Shown here: positions 24,606-38,107 of the stretch, piece by piece
Position numbering within the stretch: position 1 is the first letter of the stretch
Layout: each line of letters opens with the position of its first letter
Assembly: GCA_022747635.1 (NCBI GenBank)
Contig: JAKTNV010000041.1
Location: forward strand, 124,001 to 188,000
Source of the DNA: Hetaerina americana
Taxonomy: Eukaryota > Arthropoda > Insecta > Odonata > Calopterygidae
Direction: 5' to 3'
DNA: 64,000 nt
Program-made: the position numbers and the translations under genes
Notes under the pieces: model-generated
The model's input: only the letters and a program-made list of their open reading frames with translations
What the model was told of the DNA's origin: nothing
Databases searched by the model: none

Positions 24606-26655
24606 TTGTCTTTCAGGATTTATTCTGGGTTTTATTTTGTTTATTTGATGAAAATGAAAACAAAACACACCATGGAAACATTTTTGTTTGATTTGTGTCG
24701 AGTGAGATTTTCACCTAGAACCCAAGAGGGGGGGGTATTGGCACTTTTCATGGAAAAATGTGAAAAATTTAATTTTCTAAAATTGAAATAAATGCCTTCT
24801 TTACACCTCAAACATTCACTCTTAAACAGAAGATTGTGGTTTTTCGCAATATTTTTAGAAATTTGGGCTCTTTTAGTAACATTAACACTTGCGCTGAAGC
24901 ATCTTTTATGCTCATTCCTTGTCTTTCAGGATTTATTCTGGGTTTTAATTTGTTTATTTGATGAAAATGAACAACAATACACACCATGGAAACATTTTTT
25001 TTATTTGTGTCCAGTGAGATTTTCACCTAGAACCCAAAGGGGGGGTATTGGCACTTTTCATGGAAAAATGTGAAAAATTAAATTTTCTAAAATTGAAATA
25101 AATGCCTTCTATGCACCTCAAACATTCACTCTTAAACAGAAGATTGTGGTTTTTCGCAATATTTTTAGAAATTTGGGCTCTTATAGTAAGAATAACATTT
25201 GCGCTTAAGCATCTTTTATGCTCATTTCTTGTATTTCAGTATTTATTCTGGGTTTCATTTTGTTTATTTGATGAAAATGAACAACAATACACACAATGGA
25301 AACATTTTTGTTTGATTTGTGTCGAGTGAGATTTTCACCTAGAACCCAAAGGGCACTTTTCATGGAAAAATGAGAAAAAAAAAATTTTCTAAAAATGAAA
25401 TAAATGCCTTCTATACACCTCAAACATTCACTCTTAAACTGAAAATTGTTGTTTTTCGCAATATTTTTAGAAATTTTGGCTCTTTTAGTAACATTAACAC
25501 TTGCGCTGAAGCATCTTTAATGCTCATTTCTTGTCTTTCAGTATTTATTCTGGGTTTCATTTTGTTTATTTGATGATAATGAGCAACAATACACTCCATG
25601 GAAACTTTTTTGTTTGATTTGTATCGAGTGAGATTTTCACCATGAACCCAAAGGGGGGGTATTGGCACTTTTCATGGAAAAATGAGAAAAAATAAATTTT
25701 CTAAAAATGAAATAAATGCCTTCTATACACCTCAAACATTCACTCTAAATCCGAAAATTGTGGTTTTTCGCAATATTTTTAGAAATTTCGGCTCTTTTAG
25801 TAACATTAACAACCACGCTGAAACATCTTTTATGCTCATTTCTTGTCTTTCAGTATATATTCTGGGTTTTATTTATTTTATTTGATGAAAATGAACAACA
25901 ATACACACCATGGAAACATTTTTTTTTGATTTGTGTCGAGTGAGATTTTCACCTTGAACCCAAAATTGTCACTTTTCATGGAAAAATGAGAAAAAATAAA
26001 TTTTCTAAAAATGAAATAAATGCCTTCTATACACCTCAAACATTCACTCTAAATCTGAAAATTGTTGTTTTTCGCAATGTTTTTAGAAATTTGGGCTCTT
26101 TTAGTAACATTAACAACCCCGCTGAAGCATCTTTTATGCTCATTTCTTGTATTTCAGTATTTATTCTGGGTTTAATTTTGTTAATTTGATGAAAATGAAA
26201 ACCAATACACACCATGGAAACATTTTTGTTTGATTTTTGTCGAGTGAGATTTTCACCTAGAACCCAAAGGGGGGGTATTGGCACTTTTCATGGAAAAATG
26301 TGAAAAATTAAATTTTCTAAAAATGAAATAAATGCCTTCTATACACCTCAAACATTCACTCTGAAACAGATGATTGTTGTTTTTCGCAATATTTTTAGAA
26401 TTTCGGCTCTTTTAGTAACATTAACACTTGCGCTGAAGCATCTTTTATGCCCATTTCTTGCCTTTCAGGATTTATTCTGGGTTTAATTTTGTTTAGTTGA
26501 TGAAAATGAACAACAATACACACCATGGAAACATTTTTTTTTTGATTTGTGTCGAGTGAGATTTTCACCTAGAACCCAAAGGGTACTTTTCATGGAAAAA
26601 TGAGAAAAATTAAATTTTCTAAAAATGAAATAAATGCCTTCTAAACACCTCAAAC
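24606..26655 (+). repeat. Higher-order block repeated at 38.1-39.9 kb
   Basis: The order of monomers from the AAAACAAAACACACC type through the three-monomer core is reproduced at 38108-39890 at a constant offset of 13,502 bp. Private differences of this copy include GATGATAATGAGC near 25573 and GCTGAAACATC near 25818. The block ends at a deletion junction near 26660. Confidence 0.85.
25420..26275 (+). repeat. Three-monomer core, occurrence 9
   Basis: Complete trio with GATGATAATGAGC, a change shared only with the broken copy near 41233, suggesting a common source for those two. Confidence 0.85.
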
Positions 26656-26670
26656 ATTAACATTAGTAAC
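26648..26670 (+). other. Deletion junction (~374 bp lost)
   Basis: CACCTCAAACATT is joined to AACATTAGTAACATTAAC, so the end of one monomer and most of the next are missing relative to 22.87-23.29 kb and 31.34-31.73 kb. Offsets across the point change by about 374-377 bp. The repeated ACATTA around the join suggests microhomology. Confidence 0.8.
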
Positions 26671-26829
26671 ATTAACAACCCCGCTGAAGCATCTTTTATG
26701 CTCATTTCTTGCCTTTCAGGATTTATTATGGGTTTAATTTTGTTTATTTAATGAAAATGAACACACCATGGAAACATTTTTGTTTGATTTGTGTCGAGTG
26801 AGATTCTCACCTAGAACCCAAAGGGGGGG

Positions 26830-27185
26830 CTATTTTACTAACATTACCAACCCCGCTGAAGCATCTTTTATGCTCATTTCTTGTCTTTCAGTACTTGTTC
26901 TGGGTTTTATTTTGTTTATTTGATGAAAATGAACAACAATACACACCATGGAAACATTTGTGTTTGATTTGTGTCGAGTGAGATTTTCGACTAGAACCCA
27001 AAGGGGGGGCTCTTTTACTAACATTACCAACCCCGCTGAAGCATCTTTTATGCTCATTTCTTGTCTTTCAGGATTTATTCTGGGTTTAATTTTGTTTATT
27101 TGATGAAAATGATCAACAATACACACCATGGAAACATTTTTGTTTGATTTGTGTGGATGGAGATTTTCACGTAGAACCCAAAGGG
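26830..27185 (+). repeat. Truncated 180-bp monomers (two units)
   Basis: Junctions at 26830 and 27010. The first unit reads CTATTTTACTAAC, a change from CTCTTTTAC. The second ends with GTGTGGATGGAG. Confidence 0.92.
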
Positions 27186-27803
27186 ACTTTTCATGGAAAA
27201 ATGTGAAAAATTAAATTTTCTAAAATTGAAATAAATGCCTTCTATACACCTAAAACATTCACTCTTAAACAGAAAATTGTGGTTTTTCGCAATATTTTTA
27301 TAAATTTGGGCTCTTATAGTAAGAATAACACTTGCGCTTAAGCATCTTCTATGCTCATTTCTTGCCTTTCAGGATTTATTCTGGGTTTTATTTTGTTTAG
27401 TTGATGAAAATGAACAACAATACACACCATGGAAACATTTTTGTTTGATTTGGGTCGAGTGAGATTTTCACATAGAACCCAAAGGGGGGGGTATTGGCAC
27501 TTTTCATGGAAAAATGTGAAAAATTAAATTTTCTAAAATTGAAATAAATGCCTTCTATACACCTCAAACATTCACTCTTAAACAGAAGATTGTGGTTTTT
27601 CGATATATTTTTAGAAATTTGGGCTCTTTTAGTAACATTAACAACCCCGCTGAAGCATCTTTTATGCTCATTTCTTGCCTTTCAGGATTTATTATGGGTT
27701 TAATTTTGTTTATTTAATGAAAATGAACAACAATACACACCATGGAAACATTTTTGTTTGATTTGTGTCGAGTGAGATTCTCACCTAGAACCCAAAGGGG
27801 GGG

Positions 27804-28165
27804 CTCTTTTATTAACATTACCAACCCCGCTGAAGCATCTTTTATGCTCATTTCTTGTCTTTCAGTACTTATTCTGGGTTTTATTTTGTTTATTTGATGA
27901 AAATGAATAACAATACACACCATGGAAACATTTGTGTTTGATTTGTGTCGAGTGAGATTTTCGACTAGAACCCAAAGGGGGGGCTCTTTTACTAACATTA
28001 CCAACCCCGCTGAAGCATCTTTTATGCTCATTTCTTGTCTTTCAGGATTTATTCTGGGTTTTATTTTGTTTATTTGATGAAAATGAACAACAATACACAC
28101 CATGGAAACATTTTTATTTGATTTGTGTCGAGTGAGATTTTAACCTAGAACCCAAGAGGGGGGGG
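27804..28165 (+). repeat. Truncated 180-bp monomers (two units)
   Basis: Junctions at 27804 and 27984. This pair is absent from the otherwise matching stretch near 32765. Confidence 0.92.
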
Positions 28166-30111
28166 TATTGGCACTTTTCATGGAAAAAAGTGAAAAATTA
28201 AATTTTCTAAAAATGAAATAAATGCCTTCTATACACCTCAGACATTCACTCTTAAACTGAAAATTGTTGTTTTTCGCAATATTTTTAGAAATTTGGGCCC
28301 TTTAAATAATATTAACACTTGCGCTGAAGCATCTTCTATGCTCATTTCTTGTCTTTCAGGATTTATTCTGGGTTTTATTTTGTTTATTTGATGAAAATGA
28401 ACAACAATACACACCATGGAAACATTTTTGTTTGATTTGGGTCGAGTGAGATTTTCACCTAGAACCCAATGGGGGGGGGTATTGGCACTTTTCATGGAAA
28501 AATGAGAAAAAATACATTTTCTAAAAATGAAATAAATGCCTTCTACACACCTCAAACATTCACTCTAAATCTGAAAATTTTGTTTTTCGCAATATTTTTG
28601 AAAATTTCGGCTCTTTTAGTAACATTAACACTTGCGCTGAAGCATCTTTTATGCTCATTTCTTGTCTTTCAGGATTTATTCTGGGTTTTATTTTGTTAAT
28701 TTGATGAAAATGAAAACCAATACACAACATGGAAACATTTTTGTTTGATTTGTGTCGAGTGAGATTTTCACCTAGAACCCAAAGGGGGGGTATTGGCACT
28801 TTTCATGGAAAAATGTAAAAAATTAAATTTTTTAAAAATGAAATAAATGCCTTTTATACACCTCAAACATTCACTCTTAAACAGAAGATAGTGGTTTTTC
28901 GCAATATTTTTAGAAATTTGTGCTCTTTTAGTAACATTTACACTTGCGCTGAAGCATCTTTTATGCTCATTCCTTGTCTTTCAGGATTTATTCTGGGTTT
29001 TATTTTGTTTATTTGATGAAAATGAAAACAAAACACACCATGGAAACATTTTTGTTTGATTTGTGTCGAGTGAGATTTTCACCTAGAACCCAAGAGGGGG
29101 GGGTATTGGCACTTTTCATGGAAAAATGTGAAAAATTTAATTTTCTAAAATTGAAATAAATGCCTTCTTTACACCTCAAACATTCACTCTTAAACAGAAG
29201 ATTGTGGTTTTTCGCAATATTTTTAGAAATTTGGGCTCTTTTAGTAACATTAACACTTGCGCTGAAGCATCTTTTATGCTCATTCCTTGTCTTTCAGGAT
29301 TTATTCTGGGTTTTATTTTGTTTATTTGATGAAAATGAACAACAATACACACCATGGAAACATTTTTGTTTGATTTGTGTCGAGTGGGATTTTCACCTAG
29401 AACCCAAAGGGCACTTTTCATGGAAAAATGAGAAAAAATAAATTTTCTAAAAATGAAATAAATGCCTTCTATACACCTCAAACATTCACTCTTAAACTGA
29501 AAATTGTTGTTTTTCGCAATATTTTTAGAAATTTTGGCTCTTTTAGTAACATTAACACTTGCGCTGAAGCATCTTTTATGCTGATTTCTTGTATTTCAGT
29601 ATTTATTCTGGGTTTTATTTTTTTTATTTGATGAAAATGAACAACAATACACACCATAGAAACATTTTTGTTTGATTTGTGTCGAGTGAGATTTTCACCT
29701 AGAACCCAAAGGGGGGGGTATTGGCACTTTTCATGGAAAATTGTGAAAAAAAACATTTTCTAAAAATGAAATAAATGCCTTTTATACACCTCAAACATTC
29801 ACTCTAAAACGGAAAATTGTTGTTTTTCGCAATATTTTTAGAAATTTGGGCTCTTTTAGTAACATTTACACTTCCGCTGAAGTATCTTTAATTCTCATTT
29901 CTTGTATTTCAGGATTTATTCTGGGTTTTATTTTGTTTATTTGATGAAAATGAACAACAATACACACCATGGAAACATTTTTGTTTGATTTGTGTCGAGT
30001 GAGATTTTCACCTAGAACCCAAAGGGGGGGGTATTGGCACTTTTCATGGATAAATGAGAAAAAATACATTTTCTAAAAATGAAATAAATGCCTTCTACAC
30101 ACCTCAAACAT

Positions 30112-30958
30112 TCACTCTAAATCTGAAAATTTTGTTTTTCGCAATATTTTTGAAAATTTGGGCTCTTTTAGTAACATTAACACTAGCGCTGAAGCATCTT
30201 TAATGCTCATTTCTTGTCTTTCAGTATTTATTCTGGGTTTTATTTTGTTTATTTGATGAAAATGAGCAACAATACACTCCATGGAAACTTTTTTGTTTGA
30301 TTTGTATCGAGTGAGATTTTCACCATGAACCCAAAGGGGGGGTATTGGCACTTTTCATGGAAAAATGAGAAAAAATAAATTTTCTAAAAATGAAATAAAT
30401 GCCTTCTATACACCTCAAACATTCACTCTAAATCCGAAAATTGTGGTTTTTCGCAATATTTTTAGAAATTTCGGCTCTTTTAGTAACATTAACAACCACG
30501 CTGAAGCATCTTTTATGCTCATTTCTTGTCTTTCAGTATATATTCTGGGTTTTATTTATTTTATTTGATGAAAATGAACAACAATACACACCATGGAAAC
30601 ATTTTTTTTTGATTTGTGTCGAGTGAGATTTTCACCTTGAACCCAAAATTGTCACTTTTCATGGAAAAATGAGAAAAAATAAATTTTCTAAAAATGAAAT
30701 AAATGCCTTCTATACACCTCAAACATTCACTCTAAATCTGAAAATTGTTGTTTTTCGCAATGTTTTTAGAAATTTGGGCTCTTTTAGTAACATTAACAAC
30801 CCCGCTGAAGCATCTTTTATGCTCATTTCTTGTATTTCAGTATTTATTCTGGGTTTAATTTTGTTAATTTGATGAAAATGAAAACCAATACACACCATGG
30901 AAACATTTTTGTTTGATTTTTGTCGAGTGAGATTTTCACCTAGAACCCAAAGGGGGGG
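30112..30958 (+). repeat. Three-monomer core, occurrence 10
   Basis: Complete trio. The first monomer has ACACTAGCGCTG, shared with occurrence 6 and marking the copies that also carry the two-monomer addition just upstream. Confidence 0.85.
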
Positions 30959-31889
30959 TATTGGCACTTTTCATGGAAAAATGTGAAAAATTAAATTTTC
31001 TAAAAATGAAATAAATGCCTTCTATACACCTCAAACATTCACTCTTAAACTGAAAATTGTTGTTTTTCGCAATATTTTAAGAAATTTTGGCTCTTTTAGT
31101 AACATTAACACTTGCGCTGAAGCATCTTTTATAATCATTTCTTGTATTTCAGGATTTATTCTGGGTTTTATTTTGTTTATTTGATGAAAATGAAAAACAA
31201 TACACAGCCAGGAAACATTTTTGTTTGATTTGTGTCGAGTGAGATTTTCACCTAGAACCCAAAGGGGGGGGGTACTGGCACTTTTCATGGAAAAATGAGA
31301 AAAATTAAATTTTCTAAAAATGAAATAAATGCCTTCTAAACACCTCAAACATTCACTCTTAAACTGAAAATTGTTGTTTTTCGCTATATTTTTAGAAATT
31401 TGGGCTCTTTTAGTAACATTAACACTTGCGCTGAAGCATCTTTTATGCTCATTTCTTGTCTTTCAGTACTTATTCTGGGTTTTATTTTGTTTATTTGATG
31501 AAAATGAACAACAATACACACCATGGAAACGTTTGTGTTTGATTTGTGTCGAGTGAGATTTTCGACTAGAACTTAAAGGGGGGGGCATTGGCACTTTTCA
31601 TGGAAAAATGTGAAAAATTAAATTTTCTAAAATTGAAATAAATGCCTTCTATACACCTCAAACATTCACTCTTAAACAGAAGATTGTGGTTTTTCGCAAT
31701 ATTTTTAGAAATTTGGGCTCTTTTAGTAACATTAACAACCCCGCTGAAGCATCTTTTATGCTCATTTCTTGCCTTTCAGGATTTATTATGGGTTTAATTT
31801 TGTTTATTTAATGAAAATGAACACACCATGGAAACATTTTTGTTTGATTTGTGTCGAGTGAGATTCTCACCTAGAACCCAAAGGGGGGG

Positions 31890-32245
31890 CTCTTTTACTA
31901 ACATTACCAACCCCGCTGAAGCATCTTTTATGCTCATTTCTTGTCTTTCAGTACTTGTTCTGGGTTTTATTTTGTTTATTTGATGAAAATGAACAACAAT
32001 ACACACCATGGAAACATTTGTGTTTGATTTGTGTCGAGTGAGATTTTCGACTAGAACCCAAAGGGGGGGCTCTTTTACTAACATTACCAACCCCGCTGAA
32101 GCATCTTTTATGCTCATTTCTTGTCTTTCAGGATTTATTCTGGGTTTAATTTTGTTTATTTGATGAAAATGATCAACAATACACACCATGGAAACATTTT
32201 TGTTTGATTTGTGTGGAGTGAGATTTTCACGTAGAACCCAAAGGG
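31890..32245 (+). repeat. Truncated 180-bp monomers (two units)
   Basis: Junctions at 31890 and 32070, with GTGTGGAGTGAG at the end of the second unit. Confidence 0.92.
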
Positions 32246-32759
32246 ACTTTTCATGGAAAAATGTGAAAAATTAAATTTTCTAAAATTGAAATAAATGCCT
32301 TCTATACACCTAAAACATTCACTCTTAAACAGAAAATTGTGGTTTTTCGCAATATTTTTATAAATTTGGGCTCTTATAGTAAGAATAACACTTGCGCTTA
32401 AGCATCTTCTATGCTCATTTCTTGCCTTTCAGGATTTATTCTGGGTTTTATTTTGTTTAGTTGATGAAAATGAACAACAATACACACCATGGAAACATTT
32501 TTGTTTGATTTGGGTCGAGTGAGATTTTCACATAGAACCCAAAGGGGGGGGTATTGGCACTTTACATGGAAAAATGTGAAAAATTAAATTTTCTAAAATT
32601 GAAATAAATGCCTTCTATACACCTCAAACATTCACTCTTAAACAGAAGATTGTGGTTTTTCGATATATTTTTAGAAATTTGGGCTCTTTTAGTAACATTA
32701 ACAACCCCGCTGAAGCATCTTTTATGCTCATTTCTTGCCTTTCAGGATTTATTATGGGT

Positions 32760-32776
32760 TTAATTTTGTTTATTTG
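32760..32776 (+). other. Junction where two 180-bp units were lost
   Basis: The left side follows 27.70 kb (GGGTTTAATTTTGTTTATTT) and the right side follows 28.07 kb (GATGAAAATGAACAACAATA). The loss is about 360 bp, two truncated units, as expected for exchange between misaligned units. Confidence 0.8.
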
Positions 32777-34177
32777 ATGAAAATGAACAACAATACACAC
32801 CATGGAAACATTTTTATTTGATTTGTGTCGAGTGAGATTTTAACCTAGAACCCAAGAGGGGGGGGGTATTGGCACTTTTCATGGAAAAAAGTGAAAAATT
32901 AAATTTTCTAAAAATGAAATAAATGCCTTCTATACACCTCAGACATTCACTCTTAAACTGAAAATTGTTGTTTTTTGCAATATTTTTAGAAATTTGGGCC
33001 CTTTAAATAATATTAACACTTGCGCTGAAGCATCTTCTATGCTCATTTCTTGTCTTTCAGGATTTATTCTGGGTTTTATTTTGTTTATTTGATGAAAATG
33101 AACAACAATACACACCATGGAAACATTTTTGTTTGATTTGGGTCGAGTGAGATTTTCACCTAGAACCCAATGGGGGGGTATTGGCACTTTTCATGGAAAA
33201 ATGAGAAAAAATACATTTTCTAAAAATGAAATAAATGCCTTCTACACACCTCAAACATTCACTCTAAATCTGAAAATTTTGTTTTTCGCAATATTTTTGA
33301 AAATTTCGGCTCTTTTAGTAACATTAACACTTGCGCTGAAGCATCTTTTATGCTCATTTCTTGTCTTTCAGGATTTATTCTGGGTTTTATTTTGTTAATT
33401 TGATGAAAATGAAAACCAATACACAACATGGAAACATTTTTGTTTGATTTGTGTCGAGTGAGATTTTCACCTAGAACCCAAAGGGGGGGTATTGGCACTT
33501 TTCATGGAAAAATGTAAAAAATTAAATTTTTTAAAAATGAAATAAATGCCTTTTATACACCTCAAACATTCACTCTTAAACAGAAGATAGTGGTTTTTCG
33601 CAATATTTTTAGAAATTTGTGCTCTTTTAGTAACATTTACACTTGCGCTGAAGCATCTTTTATGCTCATTCCTTGTCTTTCAGGATTTATTCTGGGTTTT
33701 ATTTTGTTTATTTGATGAAAATGAAAACAAAACACACCATGGAAACATTTTTGTTTGATTTGTGTCGAGTGAGATTTTCACCTAGAACCCAAGAGGGGGG
33801 GGGTATTGGCACTTTTCATGGAAAAATGTGAAAAATTTAATTTTCTAAAATTGAAATAAATGCCTTCTTTACACCTCAAACATTCACTCTTAAACAGAAG
33901 ATTGTGGTTTTTCGCAATATTTTTAGAAATTTGGGCTCTTTTAGTAACATTAACACTTGCGCTGAAGCATCTTTTATGCTCATTCCTTGTCTTTCAGGAT
34001 TTATTCTGGGTTTTATTTTGTTTATTTGATGAAAATGAACAACAATACACACCATGGAAACATTTTTGTTTGATTTGTGTCGAGTGGGATTTTCACCTAG
34101 AACCCAAAGGGCACTTTTCATGGAAAAATGAGAAAAAATAAATTTTCTAAAAATGAAATAAATGCCTTCTATACACC

Positions 34178-35034
34178 TCAAACATTCACTCTTAAACTGA
34201 AAATTGTTGTTTTTCGCAATATTTTTAGAAATTTTGGCTCTTTTAGTAACATTAACACTTGCGCTGAAGCATCTTTAATGCTCATTTCTTGTCTTTCAGT
34301 ATTTATTCTGGGTTTTATTTTGTTTATTTGATGAAAATGAGCAACAATACACTCCATGGAAACTTTTTTGTTTGATTTGTATCGAGTGAGATTTTCACCA
34401 TGAACCCAAAGGGGGGGTATTGGCACTTTTCATGGAAAAATGAGAAAAAATAAATTTTCTAAAAATGAAATAAATGCCTTCTATACACCTCAAACATTCA
34501 CTCTAAATCCGAAAATTGTGGTTTTTCGCAATATTTTTAGAAATTTCGGCTCTTTTAGTAACATTAACAACCACGCTGAAGCATCTTTTATGCTCATTTC
34601 TTGTCTTTCAGTATATATTCTGGGTTTTATTTATTTTATTTGATGAAAATGAACAACAATACACACCATGGAAACATTTTTTTTTGATTTGTGTCGAGTG
34701 AGATTTTCACCTTGAACCCAAAATTGTCACTTTTCATGGAAAAATGAGAAAAAATAAATTTTCTAAAAATGAAATAAATGCCTTCTATACACCTCAAACA
34801 TTCACTCTAAATCTGAAAATTGTTGTTTTTCGCAATGTTTTTAGAAATTTGGGCTCTTTTAGTAACATTAACAACCCCGCTGAAGCATCTTTTATGCTCA
34901 TTTCTTGTATTTCAGTATTTATTCTGGGTTTAATTTTGTTAATTTGATGAAAATGAAAACCAATACACACCATGGAAACATTTTTGTTTGATTTTTGTCG
35001 AGTGAGATTTTCACCTAGAACCCAAAGGGGGGGT
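34178..35034 (+). repeat. Three-monomer core, occurrence 11
   Basis: Complete trio close to the common form, with the usual ACACTTGCGCTG in its first monomer and no two-monomer addition upstream. Confidence 0.85.
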
Positions 35035-35965
35035 ATTGGCACTTTTCATGGAAAAATGTGAAAAATTAAATTTTCTAAAAATGAAATAAATGCCTTCTAT
35101 ACACCTCAAACATTCACTCTTAAACTGAAAATTGTTGTTTTTCGCAATATTTTAAGAAATTTTGGCTCTTTTAGTAACATTAACACTTGCGCTGAAGCAT
35201 CTTTTATAATCATTTCTTGTATTTCAGGATTTATTCTGGGTTTTATTTTGTTTATTTGATGAAAATGAAAAACAATACACAGCCAGGAAACATTTTTGTT
35301 TGATTTGTGTCGAGTGAGATTTTCACCTAGAACCCAAAGGGGGGGGGGTACTGGCACTTTTCATGGAAAAATGAGAAAAATTAAATTTTCTAAAAATGAA
35401 ATAAATGCCTTCTAAACACCTCAAACATTCACTCTTAAACTGAAAATTGTTGTTTTTCGCTATATTTTTAGAAATTTGGGCTCTTTTAGTAACATTAACA
35501 CTTGCGCTGAAGCATCTTTTATGCTCATTTCTTGTCTTTCAGTACTTATTCTGGGTTTTATTTTGTTTATTTGATGAAAATGAACAACAATACACACCAT
35601 GGAAACGTTTGTGTTTGATTTGTGTCGAGTGAGATTTTCGACTAGAACTTAAAGGGGGGGGCATTGGCACTTTTCATGGAAAAATGTGAAAAATTAAATT
35701 TTCTAAAATTGAAATAAATGCCTTCTATACACCTCAAACATTCACTCTTAAACAGAAGATTGTGGTTTTTCGCAATATTTTTAGAAATTTGGGCTCTTTT
35801 AGTAACATTAACAACCCCGCTGAAGCATCTTTTATGCTCATTTCTTGCCTTTCAGGATTTATTATGGGTTTAATTTTGTTTATTTAATGAAAATGAACAC
35901 ACCATGGAAACATTTTTGTTTGATTTGTGTCGAGTGAGATTCTCACCTAGAACCCAAAGGGGGGG

Positions 35966-36321
35966 CTCTTTTACTAACATTACCAACCCCGCTGAAGCAT
36001 CTTTTATGCTCATTTCTTGTCTTTCAGTACTTGTTCTGGGTTTTATTTTGTTTATTTGATGAAAATGAACAACAATACACACCATGGAAACATTTGTGTT
36101 TGATTTGTGTCGAGTGAGATTTTCGACTAGAACCCAAAGGGGGGGCTCTTTTACTAACATTACCAACCCCGCTGAAGCATCTTTTATGCTCATTTCTTGT
36201 CTTTCAGGATTTATTCTGGGTTTAATTTTGTTTATTTGATGAAAATGATCAACAATACACACCATGGAAACATTTTTGTTTGATTTGTGTGGAGTGAGAT
36301 TTTCACGTAGAACCCAAAGGG
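35966..36321 (+). repeat. Truncated 180-bp monomers (two units)
   Basis: Junctions at 35966 and 36146, matching the cluster at 31.9 kb at an offset of 4,076. Confidence 0.92.
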
Positions 36322-36938
36322 ACTTTTCATGGAAAAATGTGAAAAATTAAATTTTCTAAAATTGAAATAAATGCCTTCTATACACCTAAAACATTCACTC
36401 TTAAACAGAAAATTGTGGTTTTTCGCAATATTTTTATAAATTTGGGGTCTTATAGTAAGAATAACACTTGCGCTTAAGCATCTTCTATGCTCATTTCTTG
36501 CCTTTCAGGATTTATTCTGGGTTTTATTTTGTTTAGTTGATGAAAATGAACAACAATACACACCATGGAAACATTTTTGTTTGATTTGGGTCGAAGGAGA
36601 TTTTCACATAGAACCCAAAGGGGGGGGTATTGGCACTTTACATGGAAAAATGTGAAAAATTAAATTTTCTAAAATTGAAATAAATGCCTTCTATTCACCT
36701 CAAACATTCACTCTTAAACAGAAGATTGTGGTTTTTCGATATATTTTTAGAAATTTGGGCTCTTTTAGTAACATTAACAACCCCGCTGAAGCATCTTTTA
36801 TGCTCATTTCTTGCCTTTCAGGATTTATTATGGGTTTAATTTTGTTTATTTAATGAAAATGAACAACAATACACACCATGGAAACATTTTTGTTTGATTT
36901 GTGTCGAGTGAGATTCTCACCTAGAACCCATGGGGGGG

Positions 36939-37299
36939 CCCTTTTATTAACATTACCAACCCCGCTGAAGCATCTTTTATGCTCATTTCTTGTCTTTCAG
37001 TACTTATTCTGGGTTTTATTTTGTTTATTTGATGAAAATGAATAACAATACACACCATGGAAACATTTGTGTTTGATTTGTGTCGAGTGAGATTTTCGAC
37101 TAGAACCCAAAGGGGGGGCTCTTTTACTAACATTACCAACCCCGCTGAAGCATCTTTTATGCTCATTTCTTGTCTTTCAGGATTTATTCTGGGTTTTATT
37201 TTGTTTATTTGATGAAAATGAACAACAATACACACCATGGAAACATTTTTTTTTTATTTCTGTCGAGTGAGATTTTAACCTAGAACCCAAGAGGGGGGG
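36939..37299 (+). repeat. Truncated 180-bp monomers (two units)
   Basis: Junctions at 36939 and 37119. The first is altered to CCCATGGGGGGGCCCTTTT. The cluster corresponds to those at 14.87 and 27.80 kb. Confidence 0.9.
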
Positions 37300-38107
37300 T
37301 ATTGGCACTTTTCATGGAAAAAAGTGAAAAATTAAATTTTCTAAAAATGAAATAAATGCCTTCTATACACCTCAGACATTCACTCTTAAACTGAAAATTG
37401 TTGTTTTTCGCAATATTTTTAGAAATTTGGGCCCTTTAAATAATATTAACACTTGCGCTGAAGCATCTTCTATGCTCATTTCTTGTCTTTCAGGGTTTAT
37501 TCTGGGTTTTATTTTGTTTATTTGATGAAAATGAACAACAATACACACCATGGAAACATTTTTGTTTGATTTGGGTCGAGTGAGATTTTCACCTAGAACC
37601 CAATGGGGGGGGGTATTGGCACTTTTCATGGAAAAATGAGAAAAAATACATTTTCTAAAAATGAAATAAATGCCTTCTACACACCTCAAACATTCACTCT
37701 AAATCTGAAAATTTTGTTTTTCGCAATATTTTTGAAAATTTCGGCTCTTTTAGTAACATTAACACTTGCGCTGAAGCATCTTTTATGCTCATTTCTTGTC
37801 TTTCAGGATTTATTCTGGGTTTTATTTTGTTAATTTGATGAAAATGAAAACCAATACACAACATGGAAACATTTTTGTTTGATTTGTGTCGAGTGAGATT
37901 TTCACCTAGAACCCAAAGGGGGGGTATTGGCACTTTTCATGGAAAAATGTAAAAAATTAAATTTTTTAAAAATGAAATAAATGCCTTTTATACACCTCAA
38001 ACATTCACTCTTAAACAGAAGATAGTGGTTTTTCGCAATATTTTTAGAAATTTGTGCTCTTTTAGTAACATTTACACTTGCGCTGAAGCATCTTTTATGC
38101 TCATTCC

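Larger units (their letters stand above)
26656..31793 (+). repeat. Second copy of the 13.9-19.0 kb block
   Basis: Offset to the earlier copy is 12,935 bp from about 26.9 kb onward. This copy has regular homopolymers where the earlier one at 16.5-18.4 kb shows many one-base changes. It carries two clusters of 180-bp monomers, the two-monomer addition at 29.5-30.2 kb and one three-monomer core. Confidence 0.85.
31794..38107 (+). repeat. Two further higher-order copies, one with a two-unit loss
   Basis: The stretch 31.8-34.1 kb follows 26.8-29.4 kb but lacks the second pair of 180-bp units; the offset drops from about 5,060 to 4,701 near 32765. The next copy, 36.0-38.1 kb, retains them and matches 26.9-29.0 kb at an offset of about 9,135. 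Between them, 34.4-36.3 kb repeats 30.4-32.2 kb at 4,075-4,076. Confidence 0.8.

Noticed and set aside
36932..36950. CCCATGGGGGGGCCC as a separate regulatory palindrome
   Set aside because: It is a two-base variant of the common 180-bp junction and occurs once.
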